Origin: Gloeobacter violaceus PCC 7421
GTDB lineage: Bacteria; Cyanobacteriota; Cyanobacteriia; Gloeobacterales; Gloeobacteraceae
Length of the DNA: 64,000 nucleotides
Direction of reading: 5' to 3'
Assembly (NCBI RefSeq): GCF_000011385.1
Contig: NC_005125.1
Coordinates: 930,001 to 994,000 of the forward strand
Of this stretch, positions 26,598 to 34,994 are shown piece by piece (position 1 is the stretch's first letter; every line of letters begins with the position of its first letter). The notes below the pieces were generated by a model. That model was not told where the DNA came from. It searched no databases and was given only the letters and a program-made list of their open reading frames with translations. Made by a program: the position numbers and the translations under genes.

Positions 26598-27311
26598 TTA
26601 AGAGCCGGACATGCCAAGACCGGCTGCCACAGCGGCACCGATGGCGGTGTTGATCACGTTCGTCATCTCGTTGGTGAGCCAGCCGCGTTGCTGGAGGGTG
26701 GCTCCAATCAGGCTTTCGCAGGTGGTGGCCACGAAGGCAGCGACCACGCACCAGAGCAATCCCCAGCCCGAAACATATCCCACCAGCCAGCCGCAGGCCG
26801 CGAGCACCAGCGATCCGGCCACCCCGGCCAGGGTGCCTTCGAGGCTCACTGCCCCCTCGGTCCCGGCGGGAACGGGCCTCAGCGTCGTCGCGAGATAAGT
26901 TGTTTTGCCGTAGGCCTTGCCCACTTCGGAGGCGGCGGTGTCCGAGAGTTTGGTGGCGAGGCTCGCGGTGTAGGCCAATAGCCACAGCGGATTGGGAACA
27001 GCAATGTACCCCAAGGCGCACAGGGCCGCGACGGCGGCCGAACCCCAGACGTTTTCCGGCCCGCGCCGCCCCCCACGCCCCTCGGCGATTCCCTTGGCCG
27101 CCTTGCGCGCAAACCCGATGCGCGTCGCCAGCGTGCCCAGCGCGAAGTACACAAGGATGATTGCGTAACCCCGCCAACCTAGAGCGCCCCAAACGAGCAC
27201 CCCCAGCGCCCAGGCGTTGAGCAGGCCCCAGTTGGTGAGCAACTTGGCCGGGAAAGCCAGGGCGCCCAGAAGGGTGTTGACGGCAAGCGCGATCGACCAG
27301 TTGGTAAGCAA
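26598..27311 (-). CDS. DUF92/TIGR00297 membrane protein, phytyl-phosphate kinase VTE6 type
   Basis: This is a 237-residue protein with about six membrane segments (AIILVYFALGTLATRIGF, AAVAALCALGYIAV, LAGVAGSLVLAACGWLVGYV, LLWCVVAAFVATTCESLIGAT). The conserved cytosolic motifs KLSDTAASEVGKAYGK and PVPAGTEGAVSLEGTLAG define the family. In plants and Synechocystis the homologue phosphorylates phytyl phosphate to phytyl diphosphate for tocopherol and phylloquinone synthesis. It starts 3 bp after prs ends, so the pair is probably an operon. Confidence 0.85.
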   Translation of the reverse strand: MLTNWSIALAVNTLLGALAFPAKLLTNWGLLNAWALGVLVWGALGWRGYAIILVYFALGTLATRIGFARKAAKGIAEGRGGRRGPENVWGSAAVAALCALGYIAVPNPLWLLAYTASLATKLSDTAASEVGKAYGKTTYLATTLRPVPAGTEGAVSLEGTLAGVAGSLVLAACGWLVGYVSGWGLLWCVVAAFVATTCESLIGATLQQRGWLTNEMTNVINTAIGAAVAAGLGMSGS

Positions 27312-27314
27312 GGC

Positions 27315-28313
27315 TCAGCGAAACATGCTGCTGACGGAGGAATCTTCGTGGATGCGCCAGATCGCCTCGCCGATCAGATCCGCCACCGAGAGCACCCGCA
27401 GTTGCGGGAAGCGACGATCGGGCGGCACCGGGATGGTATTGGTGACCAGCACCTCGGTGAAAGTGCCGTCGGAGAGGCGGTCGATGGCCCGGGAGGAGAA
27501 GACCGCATGGGTGGCGCAGGCGTAGACTTCTTTGGCCCCCTGGCGCAACAGCACCTTGGCCGCCTCCGAGATGGTGCCGGCGGTGTCGATCATGTCGTCG
27601 ACCAGGATGGCGGTTTTGCCCTTGACGTCGCCAATCACGTTCATGACTTCGACTTCGTTGGGAGCCTGGCGGCGCTTGTCGACGATGGCAAGCGGGGCGT
27701 CATCGAGTTTTTTGGCAAAGGCGCGCGCCCGGCTGACACCGCCCACGTCGGGGGAAACGATCACCATATCGCCCAGCTGCTTTTCTTTGATGTACTGCAG
27801 CAGGACCGGCGAGCCGTAGACGTGGTCGAGGGGAATGTCGAAATAGGCCTGGATCTGAGCGGAGTGCAGGTCCATGGCAAGCACCCGGTCGACACCTGCC
27901 GCTGTGATCAAGTTGGCCACCAATTTGGCGGTGATCGATTCGCGACCGGCGGTCTTGCGGTCGGCGCGGGCGTAGCCGTAGTAAGGAAGCACGGCGGTAA
28001 TCTGGCGGGCGGAAGCGCGGCGGCAGGCATCGATGAGAATCAGCAACTCCATCAAGCTGTCGTTGACGGGGCTACAGGTGGGCTGGACCAGATAGACGTC
28101 GCAGCCGCGGATAGACTCTTGAATCTGAACGTACAATTCGCCGTCGGCAAAGGACTTGCGCACCAGCGGTCCGGGGGCCAGGCCCAGGTAGCGGGCCACC
28201 AGTTGGGCCAGTTCCGGATTGGCCGAACCGGAGAACAATCTCAGCCGCTCGTCACCCATCAGGCGCACCGGTTGTACCGTGGATCTGCGCGGCAGCAAGT
28301 CAGGAAAAACCAC
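27315..28313 (-). CDS. prs: Ribose-phosphate pyrophosphokinase
   Basis: It makes PRPP from ribose 5-phosphate and ATP. The 332-residue protein has LRLFSGSANPELAQLVARYLG, the regulatory DGELYVQIQESIRGCDVYLVQPT, YYGYARADRK, DLHSAQIQAYFD, VSPDVGGVSRARAFAK and the PRPP-binding AILVDDMIDTAGTISEAA. The GTG at 28313 gives the N-terminal extension seen in cyanobacterial Prs; ATG 28259 is a shorter option. No clear ribosome site at either. PRPP is used by nadC and trpG-linked pathways also in this window. Confidence 0.96.
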   Translation of the reverse strand: MVFPDLLPRRSTVQPVRLMGDERLRLFSGSANPELAQLVARYLGLAPGPLVRKSFADGELYVQIQESIRGCDVYLVQPTCSPVNDSLMELLILIDACRRASARQITAVLPYYGYARADRKTAGRESITAKLVANLITAAGVDRVLAMDLHSAQIQAYFDIPLDHVYGSPVLLQYIKEKQLGDMVIVSPDVGGVSRARAFAKKLDDAPLAIVDKRRQAPNEVEVMNVIGDVKGKTAILVDDMIDTAGTISEAAKVLLRQGAKEVYACATHAVFSSRAIDRLSDGTFTEVLVTNTIPVPPDRRFPQLRVLSVADLIGEAIWRIHEDSSVSSMFR

Positions 28314-28617
28314 CTTATGTACCCATTTATAGAGACAGCGAACCGCTCGGGCGCTACGGGCAGTCCAAGACAGTCTAGGCCCTGGCTGCGGTCAGTTTAA
28401 CATAGACCCGGAACGCCTATCTGCCTCTCACGCCCGCCTGCACGAGGATCAATCGCCGCCGCGGACTCGGCAGACGATGGAGCCGTCGTTGATCTCCACG
28501 CGTTCCGTAGCCAAACTTAATCGAAAATGCCTTGATTGTGAGCGCATGTTAAGTAGGGGAATGGTACGGTTACAGAACCCAGTTTCGGTAGCCAGGCATA
28601 CGTGGAGGTGCTGTCCC
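28314..28617. other. Divergent intergenic region
   Basis: About 304 bases between prs (minus) and the small gene at 28618 (plus). It must hold both promoters. The stretch before the small gene is AT-richer. GGAGG at 28604-28608 is its ribosome-binding site. No RNA gene is recognised. Confidence 0.5.
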
Positions 28618-28872
28618 ATGGAGAACATCATCCGATCGCAGATGAGCGAATTCGATGAGAATCGTGTGCACGGTCTCAAGGCCCGTTGCAAAGTGATACC
28701 TGACACGCGCAACCATCAGGGCTTTTTTATCTCCGAGGACACCTACACGCTCATCGAAGAGACGGAGACGGGCTGGGCCTACATTTGCACCGACGACTCC
28801 GAAGACGGTTTCCCGAGTCGCTGCCACTTCGTCAACCCGGACGATCTGCGCTTTTTGAAGAAGTTCCAATAG
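28618..28872 (+). CDS. Small conserved-looking protein of unknown function (84 aa)
   Basis: The start ATG 28618 has GGAGG nine bases upstream, which is why I reject the longer frame beginning at 28477. The protein has a compact, mixed sequence: MENIIRSQMSEFDENRVHGL, then a strand-rich middle (FFISEDTYTLIEETETGWAYICT) and NPDDLRFLKKFQ at the end. Acidic and probably soluble. It lies just before the rplB promoter. I do not recognise the family. Confidence 0.7.
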   Translation: MENIIRSQMSEFDENRVHGLKARCKVIPDTRNHQGFFISEDTYTLIEETETGWAYICTDDSEDGFPSRCHFVNPDDLRFLKKFQ

Positions 28873-28875
28873 CAC

Positions 28876-28904
28876 TAGACGCCCGGCTCAAAATTCTGTA
28901 CACT
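28876..28904 (+). promoter_or_regulatory. Possible rplB promoter
   Basis: A -35-like TAGACG (28876-28881) and -10-like TACACT (28899-28904) are separated by 17 bp. The position, about 100 bp before rplB and right after the previous stop codon, fits a promoter for the rplB-rpsS pair. The -35 match is modest. Confidence 0.4.
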
Positions 28905-28950
28905 TGTGCATTGTCGCTATTGTGGCGGACTCCGGCACCGGCTGGTGTTT

Positions 28951-28983
28951 CCGCCCGCTGAGACCGCTCGCGAGGGCGGTTTC
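28951..28983 (+). promoter_or_regulatory. rplB leader with two competing hairpins
   Basis: The leader holds gagaccgctc (28960-28969) paired with gggcggtttc (28974-28983) around a gcga loop, 10 pairs including two G-U. The same gggcgg can instead pair with ccgccc at 28951-28956. Two mutually exclusive structures just upstream of the L2 start suggest a ribosomal-protein autoregulatory site, but this is inference only. Confidence 0.35.
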
Positions 28984-29006
28984 GATCTGCCAGGAGCACA
29001 TGCACT

Positions 29007-29849
29007 ATGGGCATTCGCAAATATCGACCGATGACCCCGGGCACCCGCCAGCGCTCCGGCGCTGACTTTGCCGAGGTCACCAAGTCCAAGCCCGAGAAGA
29101 AACTCACCAAGTACGTCCACCGCAAGCAGGGGCGCAACAACCAGGGTGTGATCACCAGCCGATTTCGCGGCGGCGGTCACAAGCGCCTGTACCGCTTCAT
29201 CGACTTCAAACGCGACAAGCGCGGCATCCCGGCCGAAGTCCTGGCCATCGAATATGACCCCAACCGCAACGCGCGCATCGCCCTGGTGCAGTATACCGAT
29301 GGCGAGAAGCGCTACATCCTGCATCCGGTCGGGCTCAAAGTCGGCGCGCGCATCAGTGCCGGCGAAGACGCGCCTATCGAACTTGGCTGCGCACTGCCGC
29401 TGGAGAAGCTGCCGCTCGGCTCCAACGTCCACAACATTGAGCTGTTGCCGGGGCGGGGCGGCCAGATGGCCCGCGCCGCCGGGGCGGTTGCCCAATTGAT
29501 GGCCAAAGAAGGCGACTACGCCACGCTGCGCCTGCCCTCGGGCGAAGTGCGCGTCGTGCGCAAGGAGTGTTACGCCACTTTGGGGCAGGTGGGCAATCTC
29601 GACGCCAAAAACATCTCCATCGGCAAAGCCGGTCGCCAGCGCTGGTTGGGCAAACGCCCCCACAACCGCGGCGTGGTCATGAACGCGGTGGATCACCCCC
29701 ACGGCGGCGGCGAGGGCAAAAGTCCGATTGGCGGCAAACCCCAGACCCCTTGGGGCAAGAGTGCCCTGGGCACCAAGACCCGCAAGCGCCGCAAGCCCAG
29801 CAGCAAGTTCATCATCCGCCGTCGCAAGACGGCTTCCGGGCGAGGTTAG
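29007..29849 (+). CDS. rplB: 50S ribosomal protein L2
   Basis: 280 residues, full length. Starts [18 protein letters not shown] and has [63 protein letters not shown] and the peptidyl-transferase-proximal [20 protein letters not shown] (with the essential histidine). Primary 23S rRNA binder needed for peptidyl transfer. In most bacteria it sits in the S10 operon after rplW; here there is no rplW, rplD or rplC upstream. Confidence 0.98.
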   Translation: MGIRKYRPMTPGTRQRSGADFAEVTKSKPEKKLTKYVHRKQGRNNQGVITSRFRGGGHKRLYRFIDFKRDKRGIPAEVLAIEYDPNRNARIALVQYTDGEKRYILHPVGLKVGARISAGEDAPIELGCALPLEKLPLGSNVHNIELLPGRGGQMARAAGAVAQLMAKEGDYATLRLPSGEVRVVRKECYATLGQVGNLDAKNISIGKAGRQRWLGKRPHNRGVVMNAVDHPHGGGEGKSPIGGKPQTPWGKSALGTKTRKRRKPSSKFIIRRRKTASGRG

Positions 29850-29857
29850 CAAGCATC

Positions 29858-30136
29858 ATGGGACGTTCGCTGAAAAAAGGAGTCTTCGTCGCCGATCACC
29901 TCCTGCGCAAGATCGAGACGATGAACAGCAAAAACGAGAAGCGCGTCATCAAGACCTGGTCGCGCGCTTCGACGATCGTGCCGCAGATGATTGGCCACAC
30001 GATCGCGGTGCACAACGGCAAGGAGCACCTGCCGGTCTACGTCACCGAGCAGATGGTGGGCCAAAAACTCGGCGAGTTCGTGCCGACGCGCGTCTTCAAG
30101 GGCCACGCTGGCAAAGACAAAAAAGGCAAGCGCTAG
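29858..30136 (+). CDS. rpsS: 30S ribosomal protein S19
   Basis: 92 residues, full length: [64 protein letters not shown] and a basic tail. It binds the 16S rRNA head. It follows rplB by 8 bp, as in the S10 operon, but instead of rplV-rpsC the next element is a strong terminator. Confidence 0.98.
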   Translation: MGRSLKKGVFVADHLLRKIETMNSKNEKRVIKTWSRASTIVPQMIGHTIAVHNGKEHLPVYVTEQMVGQKLGEFVPTRVFKGHAGKDKKGKR

Positions 30137-30150
30137 GGGCGCTAGCGACA

Positions 30151-30189
30151 AACCCCGGTGGAGCCTCCCCTCCATCGGGGTTTTATTTT
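30151..30189 (+). terminator. Intrinsic terminator after rpsS
   Basis: aaccccggtggag (30151-30163) pairs with ctccatcggggtt (30170-30182), 13 pairs with one mismatch, followed by TTTTATTTT. It lies 14 bp after the rpsS stop and cleanly ends the two-gene ribosomal operon. Confidence 0.9.
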
Positions 30190-30334
30190 AAGATGCGCTC
30201 ACCAGACACTGATCTCATCCGCAGGGCCACCGGCGGCGTAAGTTTGTGGGGGGATTACGACCAAAAAAGCCGACTGGTTGCACCGCCATCGGCCCTTCCG
30301 GCGTCGAATCTCACCCTCAATCGGCACAACGCGT

Positions 30335-31195
30335 ATGGCCCCACAACTTGCGATTCCCTCGAAGACGTTCACGCTGCTGAGCATCGGCCAGCGGGGTGTG
30401 GGCAAAACGGTATTTCTGGCGGGCAGTTGCGCCCACCTGCTGGAGCGCCGGGATCCCAGCCGGCCGCTCTGGTTTGAGAGCAGAGACGGCGACTCGCGCA
30501 AACAAATTGACAAGATCTTGGAGTACATGGCCCGCACGGGCGAGTATCCGCCGGCCACCGCCGCAGTGAGCACCTTTCAGTTCAGTCTTAAATGCCGCTC
30601 GGCGCTCGGGACGCGCACGCTCTGCCACTTTCGCTGGCAGGATATTCCGGGCGAAATTTGTCACGTGCTCGACCCGGCTTTTCGGCAGATGATCCTCACC
30701 TCCCACGGCTGCTGCGCCTTTCTTGACGCCGAGGCGCTTCTGGAGCGCGAAGGTTATCTAGAAGAAGCGGCGGGGGTAATCGAACAGGTGATGCTGATTG
30801 CCAATCTCGTTGCCCTCAATGGGCTCAAGTACGCCTTTACCTTGGTGCTCACCAAGTGCGACCGCCTGCGCTCGCAGCCGCAATTGGCGGTGCGGCTGGA
30901 GGAACGTCTGCAGCCGGTGCTAGAGCAACTGCAGGCCCTAGGCTGCCACTACCGGGTTTTTCAATCCGGGATGATCCTGCGGGCCGGGGCGCCGGTCCCT
31001 GTCGAGGCGACCGCTGGGGTAGACGCGCTGGTGTGGCTGGTCTCGGAGGTCAACAAGGCTCACCGCGACCGCTGGACGCAGACGGTGGGCAGATGGCTTG
31101 CGGGCTTGCTCGGAGGCGGCCCGGTAAACCAGACTGAGCGAGGGGCGCTCGGGGCGCTGCTTGCCTCGCAACCCTCCGCATCCAAGCCCCACTAG
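30335..31195 (+). CDS. P-loop GTPase of a GTPase/WD40 two-gene module
   Basis: This is a 286-residue protein. G1 is GQRGVGKT (about residues 18-25), G3 is WQDIPGE (DxxG form), and G4 is TKCD in LVLTKCDRL. This is the TRAFAC GTPase motif set, with a hydrophobic TLLSI strand before the P-loop. No membrane segment or effector domain is visible. ATG 30335 is the best start although no ribosome site is clear. It is followed after 33 bp by a membrane WD40 protein with a distinctive N-domain, and the two should work together. Exact family not known to me. Confidence 0.75.
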   Translation: MAPQLAIPSKTFTLLSIGQRGVGKTVFLAGSCAHLLERRDPSRPLWFESRDGDSRKQIDKILEYMARTGEYPPATAAVSTFQFSLKCRSALGTRTLCHFRWQDIPGEICHVLDPAFRQMILTSHGCCAFLDAEALLEREGYLEEAAGVIEQVMLIANLVALNGLKYAFTLVLTKCDRLRSQPQLAVRLEERLQPVLEQLQALGCHYRVFQSGMILRAGAPVPVEATAGVDALVWLVSEVNKAHRDRWTQTVGRWLAGLLGGGPVNQTERGALGALLASQPSASKPH

Positions 31196-31228
31196 CGGTT
31201 GCTTTCTGTCGGGCCATCACAAAACGCC

Positions 31229-32884
31229 ATGTCTTTGCTGCTTGAACCATTGATCTATACCAGTCTGCCGGGCAGGGGGTTTGCGACCCTGACGAGCGAT
31301 GCCGTCGATGAAGCCACGCGCCAAGTGTTCTTCGATGAGATCGTCTCTCGCCACTGGAACGCCTACGACCCACCCCCGGCCAACTTTCGGGCGGCTTTTC
31401 TGCATTGGGATCCAGCCTGCGGCCGCACGCTGTTCGGCTGGCTGTACAACGACGGGCGCGACGAGATCGGCCGCGCGAACGTGCCGTATTTTTTGTGCTA
31501 CCGGTTGCGCGATCCCCTCGATACTGTGCGGCTGGAGCGGGTTTTTGCAGCTCTGGAGCGCGGACCGCTTGCCTTTGTCGAACGGGCGAGTCTGCCCACG
31601 GCACTGGTGAGTGTGGCCTGGGGCGAGGAGACGACCGCCGATGCGGCGCGGCCGGGGGTGGCTCTGCCTGCACCCATCAAGGCGTTCGCCCGTGAGGGTT
31701 GGCGCCGGGGTGAACCGGTGCGGCTGTTTGTAGCCGGGGAGGAGCCGGCCGCTACGACGGACGCAACGGCGCGGGCTATCGAAGCGCTGACCGCCCGGCT
31801 GCCGGTAGCTGTGCGGGAGCGCCGGCAATCGCTGGAGCGGCGCAAGGCCCGCCGCACGCCCAGATTGGCGATTGCCGGGGCACTGGTATTGGTCGCTTCG
31901 CTGGCGGGTGCCGCCGTGGCCCTGTGGCAGCCCGGTCCCCCCGCACCCGCCCGGATCGCTTCTTCCCCGGCGGCGCGCTGTCAGGGCAACAATTGCCCAT
32001 CCTGGCAGCAGGCGCGCGCCAGGACAGTGGGCGCTCACCCCGGCCCGGTCTGGGCAAGCGCGGTGCGGCCCGACGGCCGCATGTACGCCAGTGGCGACGA
32101 CGATGGGGCCATCCGGCTATGGTCCCCCGCCGGGACCCTGTTGCAGACGCTGGAAGGCCACACAGGCACCGTGCGCGCCGTGGTCTTTACCCCCGACGGT
32201 CGAGCCCTCGCCTCCGCCGGCAGCGACCGGCGCGTTCGCCTGTGGGATGTGGGCACGGGCAAATTGCGGCACACCCTCAAAGGACACAGCCAGCCGGTCT
32301 GGACTCTGGCGATGGCCCCCGACGGCCGCATCCTCGCCTCCGGCAGCGGCGATCGCAGCGTGCGACTGTGGGACATCGCCTCCGGGCGGCAACTGTACCG
32401 GCTGCGCGGCCATGGTGATTGGGTCTTCGCCGTCGCCTTCAGCCCGGACGGCCGCACCCTCGCCTCCGCCGGCAAAGACGAGACGATCCGCCTGTGGAAC
32501 AGCGCCGACGGCAAGCTGTTGGCTACCCTGCGCGGCCACAGCGCTCCGGTGCGCGCCCTCGACTGGAGCAAGGACGGCCGTACCCTCGCCTCGGCAAGCT
32601 GGGATAAAACCGTGGCGCTGTGGGATGTACCTGGCCGGACGGTACGCACCCGCTTGAGCGGACACACCGGCCGGGTGACGGCGGTGAGCCTCGCCCCGGA
32701 TGGTCAGTTGGTCGCAAGCGGCAGCATCGACGGCACCGTGCGGCTGTGGCGACCCGATACCCGCCGGCAGATCCATCGGTTCGATCTTCCAGACTGGGTG
32801 CTCTCGCTGGGATTCAGCCCGGATGGGCGAATGTTGATAGCAGGCGGCAAAGACAGCACATTGCGCCTCTGGCAACACCTCTAG
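31229..32884 (+). CDS. Membrane protein: GAP1-N-like domain, TM helix, seven WD40 repeats
   Basis: This is a 551-residue protein. Residues 1-150 have a pattern (EPLIYTSLPGRGFATL, AFLHWDPACGRTLFGWLYNDGRDEIGRANVPYFLCYRL) resembling the GTPase-associated N-domain found beside small GTPases in bacterial conflict/signalling operons; I infer this from memory. A basic linker leads to one membrane helix (LAIAGALVLVASLAGAAVALW, about 212-233). Seven WD40 repeats then form one propeller (GHTGTVRAVVFTPDG, GHSQPVWTLAMAPDG and so on), probably outside the membrane. The DNA repeats visible at 32040-32880 are these blades. Start ATG 31229. Confidence 0.82.
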   Translation: MSLLLEPLIYTSLPGRGFATLTSDAVDEATRQVFFDEIVSRHWNAYDPPPANFRAAFLHWDPACGRTLFGWLYNDGRDEIGRANVPYFLCYRLRDPLDTVRLERVFAALERGPLAFVERASLPTALVSVAWGEETTADAARPGVALPAPIKAFAREGWRRGEPVRLFVAGEEPAATTDATARAIEALTARLPVAVRERRQSLERRKARRTPRLAIAGALVLVASLAGAAVALWQPGPPAPARIASSPAARCQGNNCPSWQQARARTVGAHPGPVWASAVRPDGRMYASGDDDGAIRLWSPAGTLLQTLEGHTGTVRAVVFTPDGRALASAGSDRRVRLWDVGTGKLRHTLKGHSQPVWTLAMAPDGRILASGSGDRSVRLWDIASGRQLYRLRGHGDWVFAVAFSPDGRTLASAGKDETIRLWNSADGKLLATLRGHSAPVRALDWSKDGRTLASASWDKTVALWDVPGRTVRTRLSGHTGRVTAVSLAPDGQLVASGSIDGTVRLWRPDTRRQIHRFDLPDWVLSLGFSPDGRMLIAGGKDSTLRLWQHL

Positions 32885-33031
32885 AGCGGTTTATAGCTGA
32901 CACCTGGAGGCCTTGGTGAACAAAGGTTTCAAGCCTGATCCCACTGATCTGCCAAACACGGGTGAAACGTTGATTTTTCGTGGGCTGAAACCCCGTGCTT
33001 TCGTTGAAAAGTCCCAATGTGACAAATCAGG

Positions 33032-33106
33032 GATCATGAGCAAATCACCGAGGCTTTTGCCGCCGACCGTCATTTCAAGCAGGCCGGATTCATCGAGCTG
33101 CTGTAG
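33032..33106 (+). pseudogene. C-terminal fragment of a PIN-domain toxin
   Basis: Twenty-four codons read DHEQITEAFAADRHFKQAGF then IELL and a stop. The DRHFxQAGF ending is characteristic of the C-terminus of cyanobacterial VapC/PIN toxins. Nothing PIN-like precedes it in frame: upstream (32885-33031) there is only non-coding sequence. A remnant of a lost toxin-antitoxin module. Confidence 0.6.
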
Positions 33107-33131
33107 CTATAAGGTGCCAAAGTATTTTCAG

Positions 33132-33659
33132 CTAACCACTGGGGATGGATAGTTCCGCGATCGCCCTGGAAATCGCCACGCGCTGCTCGCTTCCGTAACC
33201 CCAGCGCTGCAAGAAGGCGGCGTAATCACCCTCTCCAGTGGCTAAAGCCTGGCGCAGCAGCTCCAGATGGCGTGCGAGCGGCTCTATTTTTAGTTGGGCG
33301 ATCAAAGCCGCGCTGCGGCGGGCCACCCGATCAGAGCCCAAAGCGGCCTGCTCGTCGCCGCCCTCGCGGTGCGCCCAGATCATCGCCGTGGACATGGCGA
33401 GGTTTTTAATCATCAGCTCGGCCACCAACTCCGGCGCCGTGCGCAGTGCCGCGAGCACCTCCTCGGGCACTTGATCGGCGGCGGCCCACCGGCCGGGCAG
33501 AAACGTCACAAAAAAGCCCCGTGCGCCGTTGGCCGCGGAGATCAGTTGCGCCACCTCCTGGTAGAGCCCCTCGCCGCCGAGCTGTCCCGCCGCCTGGGCA
33601 TCGAGCAGTTGGGTCGCTTGCTCGATGGCTTGTTCGAAACTGAGCGTCCGGACCGACAT
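33132..33659 (-). CDS. Protein of unknown function (175 aa)
   Basis: A mostly helical, alanine- and leucine-rich soluble protein with no signal or membrane segment. Sequence features: TLSFEQAIEQATQLLDAQAAG, a conserved-looking GARGFFVTFLPGRW, then NLAMSTAMIWAHREGGDEQA and a helical end. The start ATG 33659 is set where the sequence becomes protein-like; the frame is open further upstream inside the DJ-1 gene. Family not recognised. Confidence 0.65.
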   Translation of the reverse strand: MSVRTLSFEQAIEQATQLLDAQAAGQLGGEGLYQEVAQLISAANGARGFFVTFLPGRWAAADQVPEEVLAALRTAPELVAELMIKNLAMSTAMIWAHREGGDEQAALGSDRVARRSAALIAQLKIEPLARHLELLRQALATGEGDYAAFLQRWGYGSEQRVAISRAIAELSIPSG

Positions 33660-33757
33660 CGCACCCAAAAAAACACCGCATCCAAAGTCTATCCGGGGAA
33701 GGCCAAAAGTTGAGCGCCGCCAAACCCCGGCGCGCGCTGCCGGGCGGGCTATCACCT

Positions 33758-34366
33758 TTATGAGGCGGTCTGTGCGGGCCAGTGATCGTATTCCATGCGC
33801 CGGGCGGTCCAGCGGGCCACCTGCGGGCCGTGCAGACGGCTCACCAGATAGAGGCTCATGTCGATCCCGGCGGAGATACCCGCTGAGGTGAGAATTTTGC
33901 CTTCGTCGACGAAGCGGGTGTTTTCGAGCACCTCCACCTGGGTGTAACGACTGCGCATCCAGTCGGTCACCGACCAGTGGGTGGTGACCCGCCGTCCATC
34001 GAGCAAGCCGGCCTCGGCGAGCAATAGCGCCCCGGTGCAGACGCTCGCGGTGATTTCGGTGGTCCGGTGTTGCCCTGCGATCCACTGTAGGAGTTTCTGG
34101 TTGCCGAGCAGTTTGCGCGTGCCGATGCCGCCCGGCACGAGCAAAACATCGAGGGGCGGGTGGTCGGCGAGTACCGCCTGGGGCTGGACCTGCAGCCCGC
34201 CCACGCACCGCACGACGGCGTGGCGCTCGGCGATGGTGAGCACTTCAAAAAGCGGCTGCTCGTCGCCGTCGTCGCCGTCCGCGCGGGCCACCGAGAAGAC
34301 CTCGAAAGGGCCGCACAGGTCGAGCACCTCGACATTATCAAAGATTACGATTCCCACAGTCCGCAT
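33758..34366 (-). CDS. DJ-1/PfpI superfamily protein
   Basis: This 202-residue protein has the class I amidotransferase-like fold. Motifs: VGIVIFDNVEVLDLCGPFEVF at the N-terminus, LLVPGGIGTRKLL, the nucleophile elbow SVCTGALLLAEAGLLDG, and TTHWSVTDWM, ILTSAGISAGIDMSLYLV. This is the subgroup that includes isonitrile hydratase and the N-domain of GlxA-type regulators. There is no AraC DNA-binding half. Substrate unknown. Confidence 0.92.
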   Translation of the reverse strand: MRTVGIVIFDNVEVLDLCGPFEVFSVARADGDDGDEQPLFEVLTIAERHAVVRCVGGLQVQPQAVLADHPPLDVLLVPGGIGTRKLLGNQKLLQWIAGQHRTTEITASVCTGALLLAEAGLLDGRRVTTHWSVTDWMRSRYTQVEVLENTRFVDEGKILTSAGISAGIDMSLYLVSRLHGPQVARWTARRMEYDHWPAQTAS

Positions 34367-34402
34367 GCGCCGTCTCCATGATCCACAGCTTGGTAGCCGC
34401 CG

Positions 34403-34945
34403 TCAGTCGAAGACCGGCGGCCACAGTTCACTAACCGGCACTTCCCAACCGGACAACACATCCGCAAATCGAAGGCTGTCTGTACCGCTCAGCACCTCCA
34501 GCAGCCGCCCGGGACGATACACACTCACCGTCCGTTTGTCCGGATCGAGAAGCAGCCCGACCTCCGCTCCAATCGCCAGATAGGCCAACAACTTTTCTTC
34601 GAGCACTTTGAGGCGGTCGGTGCTGGATTTGATCTCCGCCACCAGATTCGGCACCACCTGGGCATAGGTGCGCGGGGCGCGGCCGAGCCGCTCGCGCGAG
34701 ACGAACGACACATCTGGGGCGGTGAGATCGGTGTTGGGGGGACAGAAACCGGTGCCGGCGTCGAAGACGTATCCCAGAGCCCGCTGTTCGACCCACAGGT
34801 TCAAGCGCGTCGAAAGGCGCACCCCCACGATCCCCGAGACCGCGTCCGATGGACTCATGATCGTGATCACCCCATCGCGCAGTTCGATCCGGTAGTCCGG
34901 AAAAAGCCGCTGAACTTTCTCGACATCCGCGATCGTCATCGCCAT
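34403..34945 (-). CDS. Uma2-family putative restriction endonuclease-like protein (copy 1)
   Basis: 180 residues with the PD-(D/E)xK core as in the cyanobacterial Uma2 (DUF820) family: DYRIELRDGVITIM, TDLTAPDVSFVSRERL, PNLVAEIKSSTDRLKVLEEKLLAYLAIGAEVGLLLDP, VSVYRPG. The catalytic aspartate (DVSF), glutamate and lysine (EIKS) are present. Uma2 proteins are abundant in cyanobacteria but of uncertain role. ATG 34945 has no longer reasonable upstream extension, although the frame is open to 35572 through the neighbouring pseudogene. Confidence 0.85.
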   Translation of the reverse strand: MAMTIADVEKVQRLFPDYRIELRDGVITIMSPSDAVSGIVGVRLSTRLNLWVEQRALGYVFDAGTGFCPPNTDLTAPDVSFVSRERLGRAPRTYAQVVPNLVAEIKSSTDRLKVLEEKLLAYLAIGAEVGLLLDPDKRTVSVYRPGRLLEVLSGTDSLRFADVLSGWEVPVSELWPPVFD

Positions 34946-34994
34946 CGGCCTGCTCTCCACGCCGCTTCCACAGTTTAACTTTGCCGGCGCACCG

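Noticed and set aside
32040-32880. Regular repeats of about 126 bp, considered as a CRISPR or tandem repeat array
   Set aside because: They are in frame and encode the WD40 blades; the repeats are divergent and have no spacers.
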